NCBI RefSeq assembly: GCF_028714215.1
Contig: NZ_JAQTMS010000050.1
Coordinates: 1-37,731 of the forward strand
Source: Rhodoferax sp.
GTDB lineage: Bacteria; Pseudomonadota; Gammaproteobacteria; Burkholderiales; Burkholderiaceae_C
DNA length: 37,731 bases
Direction: 5' to 3'
Part shown: positions 13,879 through 25,558 of the stretch, piece by piece
Layout of the letters: every line of letters begins with the position of its first letter
How positions within the stretch are numbered: the stretch's first letter is position 1
Made by a program: the position numbers and the translations under genes
Notes under the pieces: model-generated
The model's database searches: none
The model's input: the letters and a program-made list of their open reading frames with translations, nothing else
Told to the model about the DNA's origin: nothing

Positions 13879-15276
13879 ATGAACGCAGCAGTTGCTGAAC
13901 CAATTTCCGAAGACCTGTTGCGTCGGTTTGACGTTTCCGGGCCACGCTACACCTCGTATCCCACAGCGGACCGTTTCGTTGAAGCCTTTTCGGTTGAAGA
14001 TTACACCCAGGCCTTGACCCTGCGACGCTCGGGCGCCGCGGCCATGACGCTGCCGTTGTCCCTCTATGTGCACATTCCTTTTTGTGAATCCCTGTGCTAT
14101 TACTGTGCCTGCAACAAGATCATCACCAAGCACCACGACAGGGCCGCTCCTTACCTGCGTTATTTGAGTCGCGAGGTTGATCTGCACACGGCGCAATTGG
14201 GGGTTGGACAAACGGTGACGCAGTTGCATCTGGGCGGTGGTTCTCCCACCTTTCTGTCGGATGACGAGCTGCGCGAATTGATGGCCATGTTGCGACGCAG
14301 CTTCAACCTGCCAGCGGGTGGCGAATACTCGATCGAGGTCGATCCACGCACCATTGATGCCTCACGGCTCGATACGCTGGCCGAGTTGGGATTCAATCGT
14401 TTGAGTTTTGGTGTTCAGGATTTCGATCCGGAAGTTCAAAAATCGGTGCACCGGATACAGCCGGCCGAGCAGGTTTTTGCGTTGGTGGCGGCGGCGCGCG
14501 AGCGCAATTTTGACTCGATCAATGTCGATCTGATCTATGGTCTGCCCAAGCAAAGTCCGGAGTCTTTTGCGCGCACGGTGGCTCAGATCATCGAGTTGCG
14601 ACCAGAGCGTATTGCGCTATATGCCTATGCCCATTTGCCGGAGCGCTTCAAGCCGCAGCGCCGGATTCCTACCGTCGAGATTCCCAGTGGCGGTGCCAAG
14701 GTTGCGATGCTGGCGCGTTCCATGGCGTCTTTTATCGGTGCCGGTTATGTGTACGTGGGGATGGACCACTTTTCGCTTCCCACCGATTCGCTGGCGATCG
14801 CCAAGCGGCAGGGGCGCTTGCATCGGAATTTTCAGGGTTACAGCACGCAGCCCGATTGCGATCTGATCGGCCTCGGGGTGTCGTCCATTGGCCGCATTGG
14901 TGCCACCTACAGCCAGAACGCCAAGACGCTGGAAGAGTATTACGATTTTCTGGACCAGGGTCGTTTTCCGGTGGTGCGCGGCCTGGCGCTTTCGCGCGAC
15001 GACCTGGTTCGTCGTGCCGTCATCATGGGCCTGATGTGCCAGGGGCAAGTGTCGTTTGAGTCCATCGAGTTGGCCTATCTGGTGGAGTTTCGCAATTACT
15101 TTGCCTCCGAGATGGAAGCCTTGCAGAAACTTGCCGAACAAGGGCTGGTAACCCTGGATGACACTGGCATTCAGGTGACCGACATGGGCTGGTTTTTTGT
15201 GCGTGCCGTGGCCATGGTGTTTGATCGCTATTTGCAGACGGACCGCAACCGCGCGCGCTTCTCCAAGATCATTTAG
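13879..15276 (+). CDS. hemN: oxygen-independent coproporphyrinogen III dehydrogenase
   Basis: Radical-SAM enzyme of haem synthesis, converting coproporphyrinogen III to protoporphyrinogen IX without oxygen, in the cytoplasm. The 465 residues fit HemN, not the shorter HemW. The N-terminal PRYTSYPTADRF segment is HemN-specific. The cluster motif is CESLCYYCAC (Cys69, Cys73, Cys76 plus the extra Cys78), followed by the SAM-binding GGGSPTFLS, FGVQDFDP and NVDLIYGLPKQ stretches. AAGGAG at 13867-13872 gives a strong ribosome site. Control by FNR from the perfect upstream box makes physiological sense: haem for the cbb3 oxidase when oxygen is low. Confidence 0.97.
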   Translation: MNAAVAEPISEDLLRRFDVSGPRYTSYPTADRFVEAFSVEDYTQALTLRRSGAAAMTLPLSLYVHIPFCESLCYYCACNKIITKHHDRAAPYLRYLSREVDLHTAQLGVGQTVTQLHLGGGSPTFLSDDELRELMAMLRRSFNLPAGGEYSIEVDPRTIDASRLDTLAELGFNRLSFGVQDFDPEVQKSVHRIQPAEQVFALVAAARERNFDSINVDLIYGLPKQSPESFARTVAQIIELRPERIALYAYAHLPERFKPQRRIPTVEIPSGGAKVAMLARSMASFIGAGYVYVGMDHFSLPTDSLAIAKRQGRLHRNFQGYSTQPDCDLIGLGVSSIGRIGATYSQNAKTLEEYYDFLDQGRFPVVRGLALSRDDLVRRAVIMGLMCQGQVSFESIELAYLVEFRNYFASEMEALQKLAEQGLVTLDDTGIQVTDMGWFFVRAVAMVFDRYLQTDRNRARFSKII

Positions 15277-15285
15277 CATCGGCAG

Positions 15286-15963
15286 ATGCAATCATCTCTT
15301 GCCTTGACCGCGCTTTTGATGGGATTGGCCGGCGGACCACACTGCATAGCAATGTGTGGTGCCGCCTGTGCCGGCATTGGACACTCGGCGGGTCCGCGTA
15401 AAAATAGGGCGATGCTGGGCTTCCAGGCGGGACGGGTACTGGGCTATTCCGCGCTGGGTGCATTGGCCGCGGCTTCGATTCAAGGTCTGGGTTGGCTGAC
15501 GCTCCAGTCGGCGGCGTTGCGGCCGGTCTGGACACTGTTTCATGTGGCGACTTTTGTGCTGGGCCTGCTGTTGCTGTGGCAAGCGCAGCAACCGGTCTGG
15601 CTGGAGCAGGCCGGCAGAAGGATCTGGTCGGGCGCGCGTGCACTGGCCATGGGACGTGGTCGGGGAGCGCCGCTGGTAATCGGGGTCTTTTGGACTTTCC
15701 TGCCTTGTGGCTTGCTTTACTCGGCCCTGCTGGTTGCCGCTTTGACCGGTAGTGCGGTAGAGGGCGCCATCGTGATGGCCTTGTTTGCCTTGGGCACCGG
15801 TGTCTCGATGACGGCGGGGGCCTGGCTATGGCTGCGTCTGGGCGGGCAAGGTTTTGGAGACTGGGGGGTACGTCTGGCCGGTCTGGCGCTCGCCGCCAGC
15901 TCGGTTTGGGCTTTGTGGATGGCATTTGCGCACGACGCCGCGCCATGGTGCGTGAGCCCCTGA
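15286..15963 (+). CDS. TauE/SafE-like (UreH_2/DsbD-like) membrane protein, possible metal transporter
   Basis: Polytopic membrane protein of 225 residues with about six hydrophobic segments. The N-terminal signature GGPHCIAMCGAACAG (residues 16-30, with His19, Cys20, Met23, Cys24) is typical of the UreH_2/cytochrome-c-biogenesis-like family often found near cbb3 genes; a second motif, WTFLPCGLLYSALLVAA, has the Pro-Cys-Gly typical of the other repeat. These His/Cys/Met residues in membrane segments suggest copper or other metal handling for oxidase assembly, but this is inference. It starts 9 bases after hemN and is surely cotranscribed. Annotations as sulfite exporter for this family are not supported by context. 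Confidence 0.82.
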   Translation: MQSSLALTALLMGLAGGPHCIAMCGAACAGIGHSAGPRKNRAMLGFQAGRVLGYSALGALAAASIQGLGWLTLQSAALRPVWTLFHVATFVLGLLLLWQAQQPVWLEQAGRRIWSGARALAMGRGRGAPLVIGVFWTFLPCGLLYSALLVAALTGSAVEGAIVMALFALGTGVSMTAGAWLWLRLGGQGFGDWGVRLAGLALAASSVWALWMAFAHDAAPWCVSP

Positions 15964-16119
15964 CCGCAATCGCCAAGCGCTGCTGTTGGCCACCAGACAA
16001 CTGCGACGAAAAGTGATCCAGCGGGTCATTCGATCAGACCCGGTTCAGGCATCACAAAGGCGGCTGCTCGACTTCATCAATGTCCAGTGGCTTGTGCCAT
16101 GGCTGGGATAATCGATCCG

Positions 16120-17142
16120 ATGTCAAGCTTGAAACCTGTTCCCCCAGACCGCTGGAAGCTGTCGGTTGCGCCGATGCTGGATTGGACTGACCGCCATTGC
16201 CGCTATTTTCATCGTCTGCTCACGCGTCACGCCCTGCTGTACACGGAAATGGTGACGACTGGCGCCTTGCTTCACGGCGACGTGGCGCGTCATCTGCGTT
16301 ACAACGTTGAAGAGCATCCGGTTGCGCTACAACTGGGTGGCAGCGAGCCGGCGGACCTGGCGCACTGTGCCAAGCTGGGTGAGCAGTGGGGTTACGACGA
16401 GATCAACCTGAACTGCGGTTGCCCCAGCGAGCGGGTGCAACGCGGCGCTTTTGGCGCCTGCCTGATGGCTGAGCCGCAGCTGGTGGCGGACTGTGTCAAG
16501 GCCATGCTGGATGTGGTGCAAGTGCCTGTCACCGTCAAACATCGCATCGGCATCGACAAGGTTGAGAGCTACGACTTTGTGCGCGATTTTGTCGGTGCGG
16601 TCAGTGAGGCTGGCTGCCGCACCTTCATCGTGCATGCCCGTAACGCCTGGCTGAAGGGCATTTCGCCCAAGGAAAACCGCGAACTTCCACCCTTGCGCTA
16701 CGAGTGGGCCTACCGGCTCAAAAGCGACTTTCCGCAACTCACCGTTGTCGTCAACGGTGGCATCGCGACCAGCGCGCAGATACGAGACCAACTGCAACAG
16801 GTGGACGGTGTCATGCTGGGTCGGGCGGCTTACCACAATCCCTGGTGGCTCAGCGAGTGGGACGCGGCTTTTTACGGGGTTGGCACTGCCGATTCGGGCC
16901 GCGAACAGGTGGAAGAGCAGATGTGCGACTACATGAGTCGTGAGGCCGCCCAGCACGACACGCCCTGGACGGCCATTGCCCGCCATATGCTGGGTCTGCG
17001 CCATGGATTGCCAGGTGCACGCCGCTGGCGCCAGGTGTGGAGCGATCACCGGTTCAAAGACCAGCCAGCGCACCAGGTAATGGCGCTGGCGCAGGCGGCC
17101 GTCTCGTCGGCGACGGGACATGAGTCAGGCAAGTTATCATGA
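16120..17142 (+). CDS. dusA: tRNA-dihydrouridine synthase A
   Basis: FMN/NADPH enzyme reducing uridine to dihydrouridine in the D-loop of tRNA (positions 20/20a for DusA). The protein of about 340 residues has SVAPMLDWTDRHCR at the N-terminus, ALQLGGSEP, INLNCGCPSERVQRGAFGACLM with the catalytic Cys in NCGCPS, TVKHRIGID, HARNAWLKGISPKENRELPPLRY (diagnostic of DusA versus DusB/C) and NGGI...GVMLGRAAYHNPW for FMN phosphate binding. ATG 16120 is chosen for its family-like N-terminus; in-frame ATG 16099 and GTG 16087 are alternatives. A gap of about 156 bases from the preceding gene holds no recognised signal. Confidence 0.94.
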   Translation: MSSLKPVPPDRWKLSVAPMLDWTDRHCRYFHRLLTRHALLYTEMVTTGALLHGDVARHLRYNVEEHPVALQLGGSEPADLAHCAKLGEQWGYDEINLNCGCPSERVQRGAFGACLMAEPQLVADCVKAMLDVVQVPVTVKHRIGIDKVESYDFVRDFVGAVSEAGCRTFIVHARNAWLKGISPKENRELPPLRYEWAYRLKSDFPQLTVVVNGGIATSAQIRDQLQQVDGVMLGRAAYHNPWWLSEWDAAFYGVGTADSGREQVEEQMCDYMSREAAQHDTPWTAIARHMLGLRHGLPGARRWRQVWSDHRFKDQPAHQVMALAQAAVSSATGHESGKLS

Positions 17143-17214
17143 CGGGATGTCTTGTGGGCTGGTCCACGGCCCTTGCTTTCCTTAAATCAACCGCTTAATT
17201 AGCGTCAGTGATCC

Positions 17215-20200
17215 GTGCGTCTTAATTCGATCAAGTTATCAGGTTTCAAGTCCTTCGTCGAGCCGACCAATTTCATGCTGCCGGGGCAACTGGTGGGGGT
17301 GGTTGGACCGAATGGCTGCGGCAAATCCAATATCATGGATGCGGTGCGTTGGGTGTTGGGCGAGTCCAAGGCCTCGGAGTTGCGCGGCGAGTCGATGCAG
17401 GACGTCATCTTCAATGGCACCACCAACCGCAAACCAGCCAGCCGCGCCAGCGTGGAACTGGTGTTTGACAACGCCGACCACCGGGCTGGTGGTCAGTGGA
17501 GCCAGTTCGCCGAAATTGCCGTCAAGCGGGTGTTGACGCGCGATGGCACCAGCAGCTACTACATCAACAACCAGCCGGTGCGCCGTCGTGATGTGCAGGA
17601 TGTGTTCCTGGGAACCGGGCTGGGGCCGCGTGCCTACGCCATCATTGGTCAGGGCACCATCAGCCGTATCATCGAAAGCAAGCCTGAAGAACTGCGTCTG
17701 TTTCTGGAGGAGGCGGCCGGCGTGTCCAAATACAAGGAACGCCGCCGCGAGACGGAAAATCGTTTGCAGGACAGCCGCAGCAATCTGACCCGTGTGGAAG
17801 ATATTCTGCGCGAGCTCAATGTCAACCTGGAAAAACTGCAAGGCCAGGCCGAAGTTGCGCAAAAGTACAACGCACTGTCTGTCGATGTGACGCTCAAGCA
17901 GCATCAGCTATGGTTTCTCAAGCGCGCCGAGTCCGAGGCGGAGCAGGCCAAGATCAAGGCCGATGCACAAACCGCGGTCAATGCCCTGGAGGGCCGGGTA
18001 GCCGATCTGCGCCACATCGAGGCCGAACTGGAAACGGTACGTCAGGCGCATTACGCAGCCGGCGACCAGGTCAATCAGGCCCAGGGTCTGTTGTACGAAG
18101 CCAGCAGCGAGGTGGGTCGGCTGGAAACTGAGATCCGCTACGTGGTGGAGGGCCGCCAGCGCCTGGAGCAGCGCCTGGTGACGCTCAAAGAGCAGATCAC
18201 CCAATGGGCCACACGCAAGGAAGAGGCCCAGCTGGAAATTGAAAACCTGTCTGAGCTGGCCTTGCTCGGTGAAGAAAAGTCCGGCTTGCTGGTGGCCCAA
18301 CTGGAAGAGCAGGCGCAGCAATTGCCCGACCTGGAAGATGCTTTGCGGCTGGCACAACAGGTGACCAATGAGCAGGGTCGCGGCGTGACACAGTTGCAGC
18401 AGAAAATCCAGGTATTGGCGGCGGAGCAGCGCAGTATCGAGGAGCAGTCACGCCAGCTCGGCAGTCGCCGTGAGCGCCTGAGCGGCGAGAGCAAGACCCT
18501 GGTGGCACCCGATGAAGGCCGCCTGATCACGCTCCAAAGCCAGTTCGAAGAGGCGCAGGAGGCAGCCAGCGTGGCCGAGGCCCGTCTGCATGAGTTGCAG
18601 CAGTTGGTGCCAGAACTTGACGACAGTCGGCGCCAGCAGCAACAAGCCGTCAATGACGAGTCGGCTCGTCTGGCGGATCTGTCGGCCCGCCTGGAGGCAC
18701 TCAAGGCCTTGCAGGCGAGGGTCAAGACCGACGGCAAGCTGCAACCTTGGCTGAGCAAGCATGGACTCGACAGCTTGCAGGGTTTGTGGAACCGTATTCA
18801 CATTGAGCGCGGCTGGGAAAACGCGCTGGAAGGCGCGCTGCGTGAACGTCTGGGCGCCTTGGAAGTGTCCCGCCTGGAGATGGTGCGGGCCTTTGGCAAC
18901 GATGCGCCGCCGGCCAAACTGGCCTTTTACAGCCCTCCGTTGGCCTCTTTGCCGGAAAAAAATGCGTCAGCCCTGCCGCGTCTATCCGATTTGATACGGC
19001 TTGGCGACGCCGGTCAAAAAGCCGTGCTGGCTGATTGGCTACAGGGTTGCTTCACCGCTGCGACTTTGGAAGAGGCATTGGCCAGTCGCGAAAAGTTGCA
19101 GCCGGGCGAATTGATCTTTGTAAAAACAGGTCATGCGGTAGGCGCCCACAGCGTGAGCTTTTATGCGCCCGACTCGGAACAGGCTGGTTTGCTGGCCCGA
19201 GCCCAGGAAATAGAGAACCTGGAGAAACAACTTCGAGCCCAAGTACTGATCAGCGATGAATCCCGCTCGGCGCTGGCGCGCGGCGAGGCGGCTTATGCCG
19301 ATGCTTCGCAGCGTCTGGTGCTTGGCCGTCGTGAAGCAGCCCTGAGTCAAAGCCGCGCGCATGAATTGCAGGTGGAAACCCTGCGCTTGGCACAGGCGGC
19401 CGAGCAGATGCGCCTGCGCAGTGTACAGATCGGGGCTGATCTGGCTGAAGTGGATGCTCAGCTAGGTGACTTGCAGGAGCGCCGCGTCAGTGCGGAAGAG
19501 CATTTTGAAGAACTTGACCTGCAGCTCGCCGATAGCCAGGAGCGTCACGCGCAGTTGGGTGAACAAGTCATCCTTGCCGAGCGCACGTTGAGTCAGGCCA
19601 GAGAGCAGCAGCGCAGCTTGGATCGCCAGGCGCAAGAGGCTGTATTTTCCATGCGCAGCCTCGACGCGCGTCGCGCCGAACTGTCGCGTGCAATTGAAAC
19701 CGCGGCATTGCAGATGGATACCGTCAACGCGGAAGTCGAAAGAGCCGGCGAAGAACTGCTGCGACTCAATGACGCGGCTGCGCTGGCCGGTTTGCAGAGC
19801 GCCCTGGCCAGCAAGCTTGAACGCGAAAAAGCATTGGCGGCAAAACGCAGTGAGTACGACGATTTGACAACCAAGTTGCGTGCCAGCGATGAGCGGCGCC
19901 TGAAGGCCGAGCGTGAACTCGACCCGCTGCGGCAACGCATTACCGAGTATCAACTCAAGGAGCAGGCCGCGCGCCTGGGTTTTGAGCAATACAGCCAGTT
20001 GCTGATCGAGGCGCAGGCGGATCTCGTGGTGCTGGCCCAATCGATCGTGGACGGTGCGGTTCGACTGGGCGGCTTGCAAGGCGAGATTGACCGTCTGCAT
20101 CGCGACATTGCCGCCTTGGGCGCCGTCAATCTGGCAGCCCTTGATGAGCTTGCTGTTGCCAGTGAACGCAAGAACTTCCTGGATGCCCAGTCGGCTGACC

Positions 20201-20733
20201 TGAATGAAGCGATGACCACGCTGGTGGAGGCAATCCGCCAGATCGATACTGAAACCAGGGACCTGTTGGCGGCTACTTTCGACGCCGTCAACCAGCACTT
20301 TGGGAAAATGTTCCCGGAGCTGTTCGGCGGTGGCAACGCCCGGCTGGTGATCACCGGTGACGAGATTCTCGACTCCGGCGTGCAGGTGATTGCGCAACCG
20401 CCAGGCAAGAAAAATCAGACCATTCATTTGCTCTCGGGTGGTGAAAAAGCCCTGACTGCGATCGCTCTGGTGTTTGCCATTTTTCAGCTCAATCCGGCGC
20501 CTTTTTGTCTGCTCGACGAGGTCGACGCACCGCTTGACGACGCCAATACCGAGCGTTATTCAAAACTGGTGCTCAGCATGAGCCGTGAAACCCAGTTCCT
20601 GTTCATCAGTCACAACAAGATTGCGATGGAGATGGCCGAGCAATTGATCGGTGTGACGATGCAGGAGCAGGGCGTGTCCCGCATCGTGGCAGTCGACATG
20701 GATGCGGCCATCTCGATGACGGCAGTCAATTGA
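17215..20733 (+). CDS. smc: chromosome segregation protein SMC
   Basis: Large ATPase of the SMC-ScpAB condensin that compacts and helps segregate the nucleoid, 1172 residues. GTG start at 17215 gives the invariant N-terminus MRLNSIKLSGFKSFVEPT. Walker A is GPNGCGKSN (residues 31-39). Two long coiled coils rich in Glu, Gln, Ala and Leu flank a hinge at roughly residues 500-660. The C-terminal head has the signature LLSGGEKALTAIALVFAIF (around 1075) and Walker B CLLDEVDAPLDDANTERY. The usual length is about 1170, so the gene is intact. scpA and scpB are not in this window. zipA follows after 18 bases. Confidence 0.97.
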   Translation: MRLNSIKLSGFKSFVEPTNFMLPGQLVGVVGPNGCGKSNIMDAVRWVLGESKASELRGESMQDVIFNGTTNRKPASRASVELVFDNADHRAGGQWSQFAEIAVKRVLTRDGTSSYYINNQPVRRRDVQDVFLGTGLGPRAYAIIGQGTISRIIESKPEELRLFLEEAAGVSKYKERRRETENRLQDSRSNLTRVEDILRELNVNLEKLQGQAEVAQKYNALSVDVTLKQHQLWFLKRAESEAEQAKIKADAQTAVNALEGRVADLRHIEAELETVRQAHYAAGDQVNQAQGLLYEASSEVGRLETEIRYVVEGRQRLEQRLVTLKEQITQWATRKEEAQLEIENLSELALLGEEKSGLLVAQLEEQAQQLPDLEDALRLAQQVTNEQGRGVTQLQQKIQVLAAEQRSIEEQSRQLGSRRERLSGESKTLVAPDEGRLITLQSQFEEAQEAASVAEARLHELQQLVPELDDSRRQQQQAVNDESARLADLSARLEALKALQARVKTDGKLQPWLSKHGLDSLQGLWNRIHIERGWENALEGALRERLGALEVSRLEMVRAFGNDAPPAKLAFYSPPLASLPEKNASALPRLSDLIRLGDAGQKAVLADWLQGCFTAATLEEALASREKLQPGELIFVKTGHAVGAHSVSFYAPDSEQAGLLARAQEIENLEKQLRAQVLISDESRSALARGEAAYADASQRLVLGRREAALSQSRAHELQVETLRLAQAAEQMRLRSVQIGADLAEVDAQLGDLQERRVSAEEHFEELDLQLADSQERHAQLGEQVILAERTLSQAREQQRSLDRQAQEAVFSMRSLDARRAELSRAIETAALQMDTVNAEVERAGEELLRLNDAAALAGLQSALASKLEREKALAAKRSEYDDLTTKLRASDERRLKAERELDPLRQRITEYQLKEQAARLGFEQYSQLLIEAQADLVVLAQSIVDGAVRLGGLQGEIDRLHRDIAALGAVNLAALDELAVASERKNFLDAQSADLNEAMTTLVEAIRQIDTETRDLLAATFDAVNQHFGKMFPELFGGGNARLVITGDEILDSGVQVIAQPPGKKNQTIHLLSGGEKALTAIALVFAIFQLNPAPFCLLDEVDAPLDDANTERYSKLVLSMSRETQFLFISHNKIAMEMAEQLIGVTMQEQGVSRIVAVDMDAAISMTAVN

Positions 20734-20751
20734 TTCCCGTGAGTAATTTCC

Positions 20752-24443
<3,692 letters not shown>

Positions 24444-24458
24444 CTTTCAGCAAGCGAT

Positions 24459-24659
24459 TCAGCTGATGACGCACAATTCGGAAGCGGACATGAAACTGGT
24501 GCCGAAATGAGGCCATTCGACCATCACGCCTTTGTCAGTCTGGGCAATAACGTAGCCGTCGGTGCGCTCAATGGTGCCGTGGCGAACATGATTGACGCGC
24601 TCACCGGTGACAAATGTAGGCTCGGCAAACAAGGATTTGATGAAGAGAAGAAGGTGCAT
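24459..24659 (-). CDS. small hypothetical protein with SH3-like motif
   Basis: Frame of 66 residues, convergent with def (15 bases between stops). I do not recognise a named family. The segment GERVNHVRHGTIERTDGYVIAQTDKGVMVEWPHFGTSFMSASEL resembles small beta-barrel (SH3/CarD-like) proteins that start GDRV-x-H-x-HG and end with a W-x-D/G-S-x-SELxxI strand. The first 15 residues are hydrophobic but lack the charge pattern of a signal peptide. No good ribosome site precedes ATG 24659. It lies behind the DUF3563-like gene in the same direction. Coding status is moderately supported. Confidence 0.5.
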   Translation of the reverse strand: MHLLLFIKSLFAEPTFVTGERVNHVRHGTIERTDGYVIAQTDKGVMVEWPHFGTSFMSASELCVIS

Positions 24660-24715
24660 GAGAAGTTCCGAAAAATAGGTTACTGGAGGTGCGGTGGCAA
24701 GTCACCCCGCTCTGT

Positions 24716-24880
24716 TCAGTGGGATTGCAGCCATTGACGCTGACGGTACTCAAGGTCGGCGAAGGATTGCGCCTGGGAAAGATAGGCGTCGGCGGCGTGC
24801 TGCTCCTGCTTGTCGGAATTGCGGCCAAAAGCCTGGTAGGCGGAGCGTATGCCGAGCCAAAGAAAATGTAATGTGTTCAC
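24716..24880 (-). CDS. small DUF3563-like protein
   Basis: 54-residue product from GTG 24880: MNTLHFLWLGIRSAYQAFGR, then a charged middle and ADAYLSQAQSFADLEYRQRQWL. The AYLSQA-x-FADLEYRQRQ part matches the pattern of DUF3563-type small proteins of betaproteobacteria (a short amphipathic N-terminus, then YLA-x-A-DLxDLERRxR). Function of the family is unknown to me. A TTG seven codons earlier is an alternative start. An operator-like repeat lies 22-52 bases upstream, suggesting regulated expression. Too small for firm proof; the motif is the main support. Confidence 0.6.
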   Translation of the reverse strand: MNTLHFLWLGIRSAYQAFGRNSDKQEQHAADAYLSQAQSFADLEYRQRQWLQSH

Positions 24881-24901
24881 GGTGGGGGTTCTCAAAATCA
24901 A

Positions 24902-24932
24902 GGTAAACCCTGAATATCAGGGTAAACCCTAG
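24902..24932 (-). promoter_or_regulatory. operator-like repeat upstream of the DUF3563-like gene
   Basis: Two copies of GGTAAACCCT (24902-24911 and 24921-24930, period 19) flank and overlap a palindrome, ACCCTGA-ATA-TCAGGGT (24907-24923). Direct repeats about two helical turns apart plus a central palindrome resemble a binding site for a dimeric or tandem-binding regulator. It lies just upstream of the start of the minus-strand small gene. The regulator is not known from this sequence. Confidence 0.5.
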
Positions 24933-25103
24933 TATCGCACAATATGCGTGCATCTGTGCACCAGAACAATGCGCTTAGAGGGCTTTGCCAGTTTCTGGCA
25001 CTGTCCATTTGGGGCAGGGCCAACTTTGCGTCTGTTGCCAACCTCAAGAAGTAAGCCAAGGGCTGCCAGCTAAGATGGCGATCCTTGGATTCAATTCACG
25101 TTT

Positions 25104-25550
25104 ATGCATTGGGACTATCCGAACCCCTTCACCTTGCCCGCATCACCGCGGGCCGATGATATCGATGGTCTGAATCACACCAACAACGCGGTTTATGTCC
25201 AGTGGTGCGAGAAGATTGGCTGGGCTCACTCGGAGGCCTGCGGCCTGAGCCTGATGGACTATCAGCGCCTTGATCGCGCGATGGCGATTCGACGCGGCGA
25301 ATACGACTATCTGTTGCCCACCGTACTCGGTGACGAATTGACCCTTGCCACCTGGGTCAGCGGGAGTGACGGAAAAATGACCTTGGAGAGGAGGTTTCAA
25401 CTGATCCGCAACCGGGATCGGGCCACCATCATGCGCGGTCGCTGGGATCTGGTCTGCATTGAACTCAGCAGTGGGCGAGTGCGCCGATTGCCGCCGGAGT
25501 TTTGTCAGGTCTATTTGGCTGCCATGATTCGCCCTGTGCCGGGGTCGTAG
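25104..25550 (+). CDS. acyl-CoA thioesterase, hotdog fold (4-hydroxybenzoyl-CoA thioesterase/YbgC type)
   Basis: Hotdog-fold thioesterase of 148 residues. The active-site segment is RADDIDGLNHTNNAVYVQWCEKIGWAH (about 16-42), with the Asp-x-D-x2-x-H-x-NN-x-Y-x3-E pattern of the 4HBT/YbgC group; the first or second Asp is the probable catalytic residue. A GDELTLATWV strand and the RRFQLIRNRDRATIMRGRWDLVCI stretch complete the fold. It hydrolyses some acyl-CoA, but the substrate is not evident. The start ATG lacks a clear ribosome site. It converges with the OYE-family gene, 8 bases apart. Confidence 0.88.
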   Translation: MHWDYPNPFTLPASPRADDIDGLNHTNNAVYVQWCEKIGWAHSEACGLSLMDYQRLDRAMAIRRGEYDYLLPTVLGDELTLATWVSGSDGKMTLERRFQLIRNRDRATIMRGRWDLVCIELSSGRVRRLPPEFCQVYLAAMIRPVPGS

Positions 25551-25558
25551 CCACGCGA

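Noticed and set aside
24601..24828. Minus-strand frame of 75 codons overlapping both small genes
   Set aside because: Ser/Pro-rich with no motif and lies in a different frame from the two better candidates.
24986..25000. TGCCAG-TTT-CTGGCA hairpin upstream of the thioesterase gene
   Set aside because: Six base pairs only, no T-run and no clear relation to a promoter; chance level in this GC content.
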